A stretch of 64,000 nucleotides of DNA, taken from positions 1 to 64,000 of the forward strand of contig NZ_JAJUXG010000025.1 of assembly GCF_021390535.1 (NCBI RefSeq). Reading direction: 5' to 3'. The notes beneath the pieces are model-generated. The model was given only the letters and a program-made list of their open reading frames with translations, was not told the DNA's origin and made no database searches. Positions 9,920 to 18,033 of the stretch are shown in pieces (position 1 is the first letter of the stretch; each line of letters begins with the position of its first letter). This DNA is from Dyadobacter sp. CY312. GTDB taxonomy: Bacteria; Bacteroidota; Bacteroidia; Cytophagales; Spirosomataceae. The translations under genes were made by a program, and so were the position numbers.

Positions 9920-10234
9920 ATGGACGAGATCCTACGGGAAGAGAACACCAACCTACCCAAAGTCCGGTTCAACCTGAAACATGCCAAAGTGGTAATGATG
10001 TCAATGCAACAAACCCCGATCATGGACAATTTCGAGAAGGATAAAAGATCAGAGCGACGCTCCATCCCACAAGAGTTAGCGACGCACTTATCCGATACCG
10101 TCGATTATTACCTATGCACTAAATACGGTATCCGTGCCGGTAGAATAGGAATAAGCTCGTCAATTATTCCTGCTGTAGGTTTCTTGGGGTGGAAATATAG
10201 TACGATAAGGTGTAAAAGCCGAGACATCTTATGA
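9920..10234 (+). CDS. small hypothetical ORF, doubtful
   Basis: 104 codons from ATG 9920, beginning MDEILREENTNLPKVRF with a basic, helical first half and no signal peptide or membrane segment. I do not recognise a family. It lies in a relic-rich stretch between a terminator and a protease fragment, and its second half (from about residue 60) reads less like a normal protein. It could be a real small gene, a fragment of a lost mobile-element gene, or chance. Confidence 0.25.
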   Translation: MDEILREENTNLPKVRFNLKHAKVVMMSMQQTPIMDNFEKDKRSERRSIPQELATHLSDTVDYYLCTKYGIRAGRIGISSSIIPAVGFLGWKYSTIRCKSRDIL

Positions 10235-10276
10235 TACTTTGGTTAAAACTAACTTGCTGCCATCTGACAAATTCAC

Positions 10277-10330
10277 ATTTTCTCTCACAACCCCTCCGTA
10301 ATTGACTGAGAGGGGATTGCGAGAAAAAAT
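10277..10330. repeat. long imperfect inverted repeat (hairpin)
   Basis: The left arm at 10277-10296 (ATTTTCTCTCACAACCCCTC) pairs with the right arm at 10310-10330 around a loop of about 13 bases; the CCCCTC/GAGGGG core and the flanking CTC/GAG and T/A tracts match with a few bulges. It lies between a doubtful ORF and the C-terminal end of the protease fragment on the minus strand. It may be a terminator without a U-tract or a small mobile-element end. Confidence 0.4.
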
Positions 10331-10418
10331 GTTCCAGACAAGTTGGAAGATTTGGTACTGACTTATTCCAGTCTGTTCGACAAATCAAGTCTTGGTTAAT
10401 TCAGATAAGGGCACTAGC

Positions 10419-10841
10419 TTATTTTCTACTTGTAAAAGTGGGTTTCTGGATTTTATAGGGGATTTCTAAAATCGGCTTAATATATTCTATGACTTTTCGT
10501 ATCGGAGTGCCGATTAAAACGGGGTACTTATACATTTTATATTCGTGCATTATTCCTCCCAAGTGACTAGTTATGTTATATCTTCCTAAAAAGTCCTTGT
10601 GAGCAACAACATACCATAGTCCACTACCGCTCATTCCTTCTGGCCGATGACGTTTGATTTTGTTTCCATCTGGATCAATAAGGTTATCCCAGGACATCAC
10701 ACAGTGATCCGAACTATTTTTTTTATAATATTTAAGAACTTTATCGACTACCGGTCGAGTCCGTAATATTCCACAAATGGGTTGCAAAGCCTTGTGATAA
10801 TATTGAGTCAAATTAGCTGGATATCCAGCAATTCTTTACTC
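10419..10841 (-). pseudogene. C-terminal fragment of a trypsin-like serine protease
   Basis: About 140 codons are open on the minus strand, with no ATG (only a TTG at 10811) and a stop just upstream of RIAGYPANLTQYYHK. The segment EGMSGSGLWYVV has the form of a chymotrypsin-fold nucleophile motif (G-x-S-G), followed by beta strands (LGGIMHEYKMYKYPVLIGT) and a helical end (RKVIEYIKPIL). The expected catalytic His and Asp would be in the missing N-terminal half. I therefore read it as a 5'-truncated gene. Similar stand-alone proteases occur among accessory genes in bacteria, but its role cannot be assigned. Confidence 0.5.
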
Positions 10842-11183
10842 TTCCGAAGAATCCAGTCAATCTATTCTGATACTCTTGATTTTCAGGGTACTTATTTGAG
10901 CTGTGAATGTGGGTTTAGTAAAGTATAGATCGCCAGACAGTCAATGGAACCTTTCATCTAAGTCTTTGTTTGATATCAGGGTTGCTATTCATCCCTTTTT
11001 GCAAATGTAACTTACTGCTTTTTTTTCCATTTGGTCAATTTTATATTTCTGAATAATTGGAAGTCTAGCCGGTAGCTTTAATAAGACAAATAAGTTGTGG
11101 TAAACAATTCATAATTTGTACCTATCCTATATCAAGGACAACCCTGTCTATGTAACGAATAGTTATATTGAAATTTCCCTGCG
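10842..11183. other. intergenic, no supported gene
   Basis: About 340 AT-rich bases upstream of the serine recombinase. The minus strand may hold the scrambled 5' part of the protease fragment, but no frame persists. No recombination site could be identified by eye. Confidence 0.4.
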
Positions 11184-12674
11184 ATGCAAAGGGCATGTCT
11201 CTATATCAGGGTCAGTACCGAGGAGCAGGCGATACGAGGCTATTCCCAAAGAACGCAACAGGACCGCCTGATAAAATTTTGTCTGGCTCATAATATTGAA
11301 ATTCTTAACTCAGTTTACGAGGATCATTCTGCTAAAACCTTTGACCGCCCACAATGGTCGGGGATGATGTATGCTTTAAGAAGAAATAAGCTATTACGTC
11401 CAAATCTTCTTTTTACCAAATGGGACAGGTTTAGCAGGAATGCCGGTGATGCCTACTATATGATTGCACAGCTAAAGAGCTTGGGCATCACCCCGCAAGC
11501 GACAGATCAGGAACTCGACCTGTCAATTCCAGAGAACAAGATTATTCTTGGCGTATACTTGGCAACGTCAGAAGCTGAGAATGACAGAAGGTCGGTAAAC
11601 GTCCGACAAGGCTTACATAAAGCTAACCTCGAAGGGCGTTGGACAGCACATGTTCCTATCGGGTATAAAGCAAAGATGACTGCTGACCACAAGCGGAATC
11701 TCATTCCCTCGGAACCGCAGGCTTCATTTATTCTAAAAGCATTTACACAACTTGCGGAAGGGCATTGCACGGTCCAATTTGTTTATCAGCAAGCAGTCGC
11801 TGCCGGACTGAGCTGTAGTATTTCCAACTTCAGACGAATCCTTAGAAGTCCTGTTTATTATGGAAAGATTGCTATACCTGCGTTTGAAGGTAAAGCACCT
11901 CATTTAGTAGACGGTCTGCAGAAACCAATTATTACTGAGCAGCTATTCGATTTGGTTCAGCGCATTCTTGATCATAAAAATCCTGTTTCCAGAATTCGCG
12001 GCAATCATAAAGATGAGTTTCTGTATTTGAGGAGCTTTTTCTATTGTCCGAATTGCGGAAAGTTGCTTACGGGAAGTGGCTCAAGAAGCAAATCGGGCCT
12101 CAAGTATTATTACTATCACTGCTCCTCCATCTGTGGATTCAGGACCAGAGCAGATAAAACGAATATGCTTTTTGTGGAGAGGTTGGAAAAGCTGCATGTT
12201 GACAATGCCTATCTTAGTCTTTACAGGGAGATTGTTCGCCAAGTCAGAAAGGATCTGTGTGCCGACAAAATAATATCGAGACAAACAACTGCTGCTACGA
12301 TTAACAGGTTAGTGGAAAGAATTGTACACGCCAAAGAACTATTGCTAAATGGATCTATAGAAGAAGAGGATTTCCAACTTTAAAGAAGGAGTGTGAGGTG
12401 AGGATACATGCAGTGGGCACGGAGCTGCAAAAATCTGACTGGATTGAAAGAGACAAAACGCAACGCTTGAATATGTTGGTGTTGAAATTGTCGAAATTCA
12501 GTCAGACCTACCTACGTTAAGCTTGCGATAGATGAAAAACGCCGACTTCTGAGTAAACTTTTATCCGCTCATCCTATTCTGTCTCCGGATCTTAAGGAAG
12601 AAATTATTAGGCCCGGCATTATGCCGTTCTTTGCCATTAAAGATGAAGAAAAGTACAGGCCTATCAGATACTGA
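11184..12674 (+). pseudogene. large serine recombinase, C-terminus frameshifted twice
   Basis: Site-specific recombinase of the resolvase/invertase superfamily. From ATG 11184: LYIRVSTEEQAIRGYS with the nucleophile Ser in RVS, the WDRFSRNAGDAY region and ENDRRS motif of the catalytic domain (to about 150), a recombinase domain (IGYKAKMTADHKRNLIPSE), and a zinc ribbon (FYCPNCGKLL, later HCSSICGFR) near 290-325. The frame ends at 12383. Related sequence then continues in a second frame (KKECEVRIHAVGTELQKS) to about 12520 and a third (LAIDEKRRLLSKLLSAH) to 12674, so about 495 residues would be restored. The catalytic core is intact, but the C-terminal coiled-coil region is lost. It was probably the integrase of a former element. 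Confidence 0.75.
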
Positions 12675-12831
12675 ACATCATGAATGGGATGAAGTTTTCT
12701 TCAACAAATGCGTTACACAAATAATTCACATTGGGAATAGACTTAAAATTCCTGTAAGTACCCATTCGGCGGCTCAAATTATTGCATTTATGACCGTTTT
12801 TGCCAAAATAACCTCCAAATCAAATAGTTAA
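12643..12831 (+). CDS. small protein next to the serine recombinase
   Basis: 62 codons from ATG 12643, overlapping the last frame of the recombinase. It is acidic then basic (DEVFFNKCVTQIIHIGNRL, then AAQIIAFMTVFAKITSK) and predicted mostly helical, with no signal peptide. I believe short proteins of this sort accompany recombinases in Bacteroidetes elements, but I cannot name a family. Overlap with the recombinase tail suggests a mobile-element origin. Confidence 0.4.
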   Translation: MKKSTGLSDTEHHEWDEVFFNKCVTQIIHIGNRLKIPVSTHSAAQIIAFMTVFAKITSKSNS

Positions 12832-12873
12832 TTACGAAAACTATAATGTAATAATCTTCAAATCAGGTTCTTG

Positions 12874-12891
12874 TTCGAGTCCCGCTCACCA
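12874..12891 (+). other. tRNA 3'-end-like segment, possible att remnant
   Basis: TTCGAGTCCCGCTCACCA resembles a T-loop followed by an acceptor end with CCA. The distance from loop to CCA is about five bases too short and the 5' T-stem does not pair, so it is not a tRNA. Phage- and element-type integrases leave such pieces when they use tRNA 3' ends as attachment sites, and it lies just after a recombinase relic. Chance is not excluded. Confidence 0.25.
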
Positions 12892-13098
12892 GTATCTAAA
12901 AGATGAAAATATCAACAATTCGGAAAATAATTAAATGCCAAGGTTTAGAAAATAAATATACTGTAAATCAGCTATTTATAACAAATACTGGCTTTTACAC
13001 ATGGCCTACTACTCTTGGAAACTAAAAAAATGTAAAAAGCTATCGAACACTTATATGTACATTTCAAATAATTGACATTCAATTGTTTACAAAAACAA

Positions 13099-13139
13099 AA
13101 AAGGAGAAAACAAGTTTTTTAAACTTATTCTCGCCTTTT
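13099..13139 (-). terminator. terminator of the tRNA-like relic
   Basis: On the minus strand, directly after the tRNA-like sequence, a 19-base arm (AAAAGGCGAGAATAAGTTT) and its near complement (three mismatches) flank a 3-base loop and end in a T-run. This is the position and form expected of a tRNA terminator. Confidence 0.6.
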
Positions 13140-13228
13140 GCGGACTGAACGGGGTCAGAATCGAACCTTTGATAACTCTCTTAACATTCCTAGACAGCTT
13201 AAACCACAGTACTTCTCTTTATAGTCCG
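13139..13228 (-). pseudogene. decayed tRNA (Asn-like anticodon loop)
   Basis: Read on the minus strand it starts CGGACT and ends AGTCCG plus CA, giving a six-pair acceptor stem. It contains GTGGTTTAAGC (D-loop-like), an anticodon-loop-like ATGTTAAG with GTT in anticodon position, and GGTTCGATTC as T-loop. The anticodon and T stems no longer pair well, and its length of about 90 is unusual for tRNA-Asn. It is therefore a relic or element-borne degenerate copy. A terminator follows it. Confidence 0.5.
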
Positions 13229-13463
13229 AAACATAATTAAATATATTGAACTAGGCGCTTACTAAATAATGGTAAAATGCCTTGAATGAAGAGAATTGGG
13301 CACATTTTGATTTATGATATGGACGTATTTGGATTTCATTGCTAGCCTTAAAATCGAAAAGCACCTTGAATCCCGATATTGAAAGTCTTTGTGAGTTATA
13401 GTTATTGATTAAAAGCCTAGTTCATATATATATCCTTTTATTAATCATCATCCAAAATTTAAA

Positions 13464-13500
13464 AAAACAACGGATAATCGATTATGTTATTCGTTGTTTT
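13464..13500. terminator. bidirectional hairpin terminator
   Basis: The stem AAAACAACGGATAA with TTATTCGTTGTTTT (one G-T pair) surrounds a 9-base loop. It has A-rich and T-rich outer ends on both sides and lies 60 bases beyond the end of the minus-strand gene at 13560. Confidence 0.7.
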
Positions 13501-13559
13501 GGAATGCTACAAATTAACGACTTTTATTTTACGAAATGCAGTTTGCGGATTGTTTCTCG

Positions 13560-14057
13560 TCAATTCCAAATCTCACATAAAGCTGTAATATAAAATTTTA
13601 GCCTTTGATGTAAAAATACATCAATCAGTAACATCCCTAAAAACATTACAACAAAACCAAGTGATAATCCTTGGTAATATTCTTGGTTAAAAATATAAAA
13701 ACAAACAACCGAAAAAATAAGTAAACCTGCCCAAGCATACTTTGTCACTTTGTAACTTTTATCTTCTACTTTTATTTTATTTATTTCATTTTTGACTGTT
13801 TTTTGAGCATTTAATTGGAATTGTTTCTCCGTTTTTACGTTGTGGTTTGGCTTGGAAGAAAGCAAATATCCGCCATAACAGATATTCATTACGAACAACA
13901 AAAAAAGTGGAATTACCATTCCTTTTTGAAGAGAGTTGTTACTTTTGATAAGTAAAATAAAAATGGGCAATAGAATGATGATGGCGATTCCAATCATCCA
14001 TTTCCCTTGTAGGATATCGCCTTTTGTCCAATTCTGTAGCTGTTGTATAAAGCTCAT
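13560..14057 (-). CDS. small integral membrane protein, unknown function
   Basis: 165 residues with four likely membrane segments: about 22-38 (IGIAIIILLPIFILLI), 45-65 (GMVIPLFLLFVMNICYGGYL), 109-125 (AWAGLLIFSVVCFYIF) and 132-150 (GLSLGFVVMFLGMLLIDVFL). A Lys-rich hydrophilic loop lies between the second and third. No family is recognised. It begins six bases after the AraC gene ends, so the two are almost surely co-transcribed. Codon use is AT-rich like the AraC, GlcG-like and SDR genes and unlike the flanks, fitting transfer as a block. Confidence 0.7.
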   Translation of the reverse strand: MSFIQQLQNWTKGDILQGKWMIGIAIIILLPIFILLIKSNNSLQKGMVIPLFLLFVMNICYGGYLLSSKPNHNVKTEKQFQLNAQKTVKNEINKIKVEDKSYKVTKYAWAGLLIFSVVCFYIFNQEYYQGLSLGFVVMFLGMLLIDVFLHQRLKFYITALCEIWN

Positions 14058-14062
14058 TTTAA

Positions 14063-14866
14063 TTATATTTCAGAAGTAGTTACACCAAATTTTTGTTTGA
14101 ATGAAAAATAAAAATGGGATATGTTTTCAAATCCTAAATCCAAATAAAAATCTGCTGGTTTCTGTTTTTTATGTTTGATTAAATAATGTGCCTCGTCTAA
14201 ACGTTTTGAAAGCAGCCATTGTTTTGGTGTTGTGTCAAATATTTTAGTAAAATCTCTCTTAAAACCAGAAAGACTTCGCCCTGTTAGTTGGGCAAAAGAA
14301 GCAACAGGAATATTAAACATATAGTTCTGGTTCATAAATTCTTCCAAATCCATTTTATAAGGTTCGGAAAAATCAAATAGGATTTGTTTAAAATATGGGT
14401 TGCTTTGTAGCAATAATTCTATCGCTTCCCTGATTTTTAAATCTGCCAATTTCGATGTGGCTTCTTTTTTTTTATTGATATATGGACTAAGGGAAAGGAA
14501 ATAGGATGCAAGAAAATCATCAGGTTCAAAAAACAATTTTTGCTTACTTTTATAGGGACTTTCTATCGCAATTTTATTTTCCAACGCATACTGTTGCAAA
14601 ATTTCTTTGTCGAGCGTAATTGAAATAAATTGATATTTTCCTGATTTTGAAGGATATTTAATCGTTCTTATCAACTGATTTTTTTTTACAAATACGATTG
14701 TATTTTCGGGAATGATTGTATTTCCATCCGAATGAAAAGCGTGGGTTTCGCCCGAAAGCTGAAACCCTAAAAAATGTTCAGGAATAAATTCTTCATATCC
14801 TCTATGCATTTCAAAAGCACAAGAATACACCAACTTATCAAAAATTATTTCACGCTTTGCTTCCAT
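14063..14866 (-). CDS. AraC-family transcriptional regulator
   Basis: 267 residues. The N-terminal half is a cupin-like sensing domain (FLGFQLSGETHAFHSDGN, ENTIVFVKKNQLIRT). The C-terminal 100 residues hold the two AraC helix-turn-helix units: FAQLTGRSLSGFKRDFTKIF, then PKQWLLSKRLDEAHYLIK and LGFENISHFYFSFKQKFGV, ending SEI. Its start is 20 bases from the end of the GlcG-like gene, in one direction with the SDR gene. It probably controls this small cluster; regulators of this type often sit beside SDR oxidoreductases in Flavobacteriia. The ligand is unknown. Confidence 0.85.
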   Translation of the reverse strand: MEAKREIIFDKLVYSCAFEMHRGYEEFIPEHFLGFQLSGETHAFHSDGNTIIPENTIVFVKKNQLIRTIKYPSKSGKYQFISITLDKEILQQYALENKIAIESPYKSKQKLFFEPDDFLASYFLSLSPYINKKKEATSKLADLKIREAIELLLQSNPYFKQILFDFSEPYKMDLEEFMNQNYMFNIPVASFAQLTGRSLSGFKRDFTKIFDTTPKQWLLSKRLDEAHYLIKHKKQKPADFYLDLGFENISHFYFSFKQKFGVTTSEI

Positions 14867-14885
14867 ACTACAAATATCTTAAATT

Positions 14886-15287
14886 TTAATTGAGTACAGC
14901 AGTTCCTGCACTTGCAATTTCTTTATCTTGCTCTGGCGAACCACCAGAAGATGCGATGGCGCCAATGATGTTACCGTCTTTATTTTTTAGAACCACACCC
15001 CCTGCAATGGTTAGTAATCCTTCATTCGAATTCAGCATTCCATATCCGTGTATTTCTGCTCCAGAAACGATTGTTCCCATTATATCACTATTTACTCCAA
15101 ACATTACAGCAGTTCTTGCTTTTTTTAAAGCAAATTCTATCACACCGAAAACGCTGTCCAATCTTGCAAAAGCTACCAAATGTCCGCCTGTATCTACCAC
15201 TGCAATGCTTACAGGAATATTTAATTCGTTCGCTTTTTCTATTGAAGCGTTCAATGCTTTTGTAGCTTCGTTATAAGTTATGTTCAT
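14886..15287 (-). CDS. GlcG/HbpS family protein
   Basis: 133 residues covering the whole GlcG/HbpS-like fold (PF03928). Typical segments are VSIAVVDTGGHLVAFARLDS near residues 25-45, KKARTAVMFG, and GGVVLKNKDGNIIGAIASSG followed by SPEQDKEIASAG at the end. No signal peptide is visible, so it is probably cytoplasmic. Members include heme-binding HbpS and the glycolate-locus protein GlcG; the activity of most, including this one, is not established. It lies between SDR and AraC genes in one transcription direction, after an SDR-side terminator. Confidence 0.85.
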   Translation of the reverse strand: MNITYNEATKALNASIEKANELNIPVSIAVVDTGGHLVAFARLDSVFGVIEFALKKARTAVMFGVNSDIMGTIVSGAEIHGYGMLNSNEGLLTIAGGVVLKNKDGNIIGAIASSGGSPEQDKEIASAGTAVLN

Positions 15288-15316
15288 TTTTCTATTTTTT
15301 AGTTAGTGATAAAAAG

Positions 15317-15342
15317 AAAGCACAGCTTTCCGACTGTGCTTT
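15317..15342 (-). terminator. terminator after the SDR gene
   Basis: AAAGCACAG and CTGTGCTTT form a 9-bp stem around an 8-base loop, just downstream (minus strand) of the SDR stop at 15354. The GlcG-like and AraC genes may therefore have their own promoter, or read through. Confidence 0.7.
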
Positions 15343-15353
15343 TCTAATTTAAT

Positions 15354-16145
15354 TTAGCTCTTTGCTGTCCAAGCATCCGCCTGTAATTGTTTTACAAAAT
15401 CTTCAGTTTCTTTAGGGTGCACGTTTCTAAAGTTTGAATTTTCGTCCAAAGCCACATCAACAATACAATCAGCCATAGATTGTGGGTCTAATTGATTTGC
15501 CAAAGCTTCGGCAGTTCCGTCGAAAGCCGATGAAGGTGTGAAATTGGTTTCTGGATTGTACCAACGCGAAATCGTATCGACACCACGGTCGTTGAAACCC
15601 GTGCCGAAAATCCCGGGATTACAAGTCGCAATTTTGATATTGAAAGGTGCTAATTCAGTTTTTAAACCTTCTGCAATAGACCCCATTGCATGTTTTGAAG
15701 CGCAATATGCTGCCACATAAGGAACAGTCCATAATTCGCCCATTGAGGTGGTAAACACAATTTTGCCGGGTTTCTTTTGGTCAATAAATTTCTTAATGAA
15801 ACCTTGTGCCAATTCTAAACCGCCAAAAACATTCACGTCAAACATTGCTCGGATTAGGTTCAAAGGTTGTTCGGCAATCGGTCCGCCTTCCATAATTCCA
15901 GCGTTGCTGATTAAAATATCGATGTCGTATTTCTGCGTGATGTAAGCGATGTCGGTTGGGTTTGTGACATCGAGTTTGTCAACCGTAAGTTCAATTCCTT
16001 GCTCTTTTGCTTCTCTAATCAAGTCGCTCATTTGCGGATAAACTTGTGCAGTGGCAATGACTTTATGCCCTTTTTTCGCCAAATCAAATGCAGCGATTTT
16101 TCCAAAACCACTTGCGGCACCTGTAATTAAAATTGTCTTGCCCAT
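15354..16145 (-). CDS. short-chain dehydrogenase/reductase
   Basis: 263 residues, classical SDR fold. NAD(P)-binding TGAASGFGKIA is near residue 8, with DKLDV and then NAG at about 82-84. The catalytic set is Ser in FTTSMGE and the YxxxK of YCASKHAMG; NPGIFGTGF follows. The substrate is unknown. Downstream genes on the same strand are the GlcG-like protein and the AraC regulator. An inverted repeat lies immediately upstream of the start, a plausible operator. AT-rich codon use matches this block rather than the flanks. Confidence 0.88.
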   Translation of the reverse strand: MGKTILITGAASGFGKIAAFDLAKKGHKVIATAQVYPQMSDLIREAKEQGIELTVDKLDVTNPTDIAYITQKYDIDILISNAGIMEGGPIAEQPLNLIRAMFDVNVFGGLELAQGFIKKFIDQKKPGKIVFTTSMGELWTVPYVAAYCASKHAMGSIAEGLKTELAPFNIKIATCNPGIFGTGFNDRGVDTISRWYNPETNFTPSSAFDGTAEALANQLDPQSMADCIVDVALDENSNFRNVHPKETEDFVKQLQADAWTAKS

Positions 16146-16151
16146 TTTATA

Positions 16152-16173
16152 TTGTTTTAATATTATAAAACAA
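16152..16173. promoter_or_regulatory. inverted repeat upstream of the SDR gene
   Basis: TTGTTTTA, six bases, then TAAAACAA, ending seven bases before the SDR start codon on the minus strand. The perfect 8-bp arms and position suggest an operator overlapping the promoter or leader, perhaps for the local AraC protein; that link is inference. Confidence 0.45.
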
Positions 16174-16218
16174 AACTAGACTAAATACCAGTGATTTTTG
16201 TTGCTATAAAGTTCAATT

Positions 16219-16728
16219 TTATATTGCCTGAAAGTTCACTGCGTGTTTATTACCTAGGTTAAGGCTCGGCAGGTTTTCTGCAAAGAAATCAGATATTTCT
16301 TGTGTCTCAGCAGGCCCACCTGCGCCAGAACCGGGTATGGATTTATTCCCTACCACCAAAGCGAAGAGGATACTTCCCAAGGTTTTGTGGCAAGTTAACA
16401 TTAACATAAGTGCCATTTGTTCTTAATGCTGCCAGATAAGGGTTGATGTCGCTACGGTACCCAAAATAAAATCGAACGTGCAGAATATAGATTTCATCTG
16501 TTCTTCCTCTTTTGATACACATTACTGTAAATTCAGCACCTAGCGCCACAGCAAATTTTACGCCCCTATGGCCTAATCCTACAACTGCCAGCCTGTGGCT
16601 TTTGTCTACTTTCCATTTGCGCAGTGGCCATCACGTGGTAATACCGGCAAAAAGTAGCGGTGCTACACCGGGGAAGTCCAGTTTTCCGGAAACGTGTAAA
16701 GTGAAATCTTCGTTTACAACAATGAATA
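16219..16728 (-). pseudogene. zinc-type alcohol dehydrogenase remnant
   Basis: The minus strand reads VNEDFTLHVSGKLDFPGVAP, LLFAGITT, a stop, then WPLRKWKVDKSHRLAVVGLG and HRGVKFAVALGAEFTV. After a deletion of part of the cofactor domain it reads DINPYLAALRTNGTYVNVNL and, in another frame, ALVVGNKSIPGSGAGGPAET. These are pieces of a YahK/cinnamyl-type NAD(P)-dependent alcohol dehydrogenase in order. Lesions are a nonsense codon (Trp-like site), an internal deletion and a frameshift. The N-terminal zinc-binding half is missing: its 5' edge abuts the BRCT gene's stop near 16714, marking a rearrangement junction. Confidence 0.75.
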
Positions 16729-17217
16729 GCCGAAGGCTTTTAAAGCGGTTATAAGATCCTGTTCAAAAACTACTTCCGGCCCTGCACCCTTCTTTTTCAT
16801 ATTCATTGCCTTCTCTACCTTGCGGCCGTACATCTGAAATGCCCAGGCAGGATTGGGGACGTCACAAATAACGAGGTAATGTAGCTGTGCAGTAACCGAG
16901 GCCGCTGCAACACCACCATACATTTCTATAATTTTGGCAAGTTCTTTACGTGTGTAGTTCGGAGATTCTCCGGAAAAGCAAAATTTCGAGTCCTGAACTA
17001 GAATGGCAACTGCCTGCATGGGCAGTTTGGCAACGGTTTCGGTTTTTGCTTCGCCCACAGGTTTAATCGCAGAAACGGAATGGCAAAAAGACAACAAATC
17101 GCTGTGTTCATCGATAGAGAACTGTTGAGCTGTGTTAATCCTGTCGATAGCGGGAAGCAGGGTATCAAACGGCCAAGTGTTAAACAATGATGCGTTTTCC
17201 GATGACCAGTTTCGCAA
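16714..17217 (-). CDS. BRCT-domain protein, probably 5'-truncated
   Basis: 167 codons from a TTG at 17217; the same frame is open some 100 bases further upstream without ATG. Residues 1-55 resemble the short helical region that precedes BRCT domains in such proteins (ELKALRNWSSENASLFNTWP, FSIDEHSDLLSF). Residues about 80-165 are a BRCT domain: KFCFSGESPNYTRKELAKII, GGVAAASVTAQLHYLVICD, NPAWAFQMYGRKVEKAMNM. BRCT domains bind DNA ends or phosphoproteins, as in NAD-dependent DNA ligase. The missing N-terminus and lack of a good start suggest a fragment. It is the first gene with the element's more G+C-rich composition. Confidence 0.65.
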   Translation of the reverse strand: MRNWSSENASLFNTWPFDTLLPAIDRINTAQQFSIDEHSDLLSFCHSVSAIKPVGEAKTETVAKLPMQAVAILVQDSKFCFSGESPNYTRKELAKIIEMYGGVAAASVTAQLHYLVICDVPNPAWAFQMYGRKVEKAMNMKKKGAGPEVVFEQDLITALKAFGYSLL

Positions 17218-17484
17218 TGCTTTCAGCTCAGCTGTATTAATGGTATTGTCAGCCTTTTTTGTGGTTGGGAAACAGTAGAACCATACCCGGATTTTGCCCT
17301 TGGTTTTTTCTGTGTGCCATGGTCATAACCGGGAGCTGGGCAGATTGCGAAACGGAAACCCTGGCAAGCAAATGATTCTGACGGTGGTGACAATTTAAAT
17401 TCGTTTCCCTGCCGAAGAGACGCGTGTCCAGCGGTTCCTCTCCTGACGCGGGGCAAGAAATGAATAAGCACATGCTTTATGTCA

Positions 17485-18033
17485 TCAAGAAATCCGTCTG
17501 TCGTTTACCTTGCTGAAATTCACCATATCGCTTTCTTTAAAACCGGACAGGCAGTTCAGATCATTTTCCTGATAATGGTTGCTTGTATTCTCACGAAAAT
17601 GATCAAGTGTATTCAGGGCTCCCGGACCGGTGTTGCAGGCGCCAGACAGAATACCGGTTGATCGGGTAACCTTTGAACCCCTGAACTGAAGTGAGACGAC
17701 CTTGCCATTTCCTCTCAGCGAATATTCAACACCGCAGAAGCGAACAACGGAACCAGGAATGCTGATGTTCGAATAAAGATCGGGAAGGTCAGCAGGACTG
17801 TGGAGACTCTCATAAATCCGGTTCAGTAATAACAGACAGGAAATACGCAGGACAAACCGTTCCGCCAGGGAGCCGATCATCAGGAAAGCTTTCCATTTAG
17901 CGGATTCGCAGGCGGAAAACCGGCCTGGATAATCGAGCAGCAATCCGGCGGAATACCGGGTTACGGGACAAAGCGGTCTGTCCCCAAGAGTCAAATGATG
18001 TTTGCTTTGGTATTGGGCAAGATAATCCGGCAT
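17485..18033 (-). CDS. hypothetical ORF, doubtful
   Basis: 182 codons from ATG at 18033, starting MPDYLAQYQSKHHLTLGDRP. It has one hydrophobic stretch (FLMIGSLAERFVLRISCLLL), a beta-looking segment (ISIPGSVVRFCGVEYSLRGN) and several Cys. No family is recognised. The length is more than chance would usually give in this composition, but no neighbour supports it and the opposite strand has comparable short frames. It may be a real accessory gene or a relic. Confidence 0.35.
   Translation of the reverse strand: MPDYLAQYQSKHHLTLGDRPLCPVTRYSAGLLLDYPGRFSACESAKWKAFLMIGSLAERFVLRISCLLLLNRIYESLHSPADLPDLYSNISIPGSVVRFCGVEYSLRGNGKVVSLQFRGSKVTRSTGILSGACNTGPGALNTLDHFRENTSNHYQENDLNCLSGFKESDMVNFSKVNDRRIS

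Larger units (their letters stand above)
12892..13559. other. gene-poor stretch around a tRNA relic
   Basis: Apart from the tRNA-like relic and two hairpins listed separately, this AT-rich stretch has no convincing gene. Short open frames such as 13405-13593 have no recognisable content. Confidence 0.5.

Noticed and set aside
12874..12950. Intact tRNA gene around the TTCGAGT...CCA segment
   Set aside because: Loop-to-CCA distance is too short and no 5' half with a matching acceptor stem is found upstream.
17223..17473. Two overlapping minus-strand ORFs upstream of the BRCT gene
   Set aside because: Both are in other frames than the BRCT protein; one may be its scrambled 5' end, but no consistent reconstruction was found.
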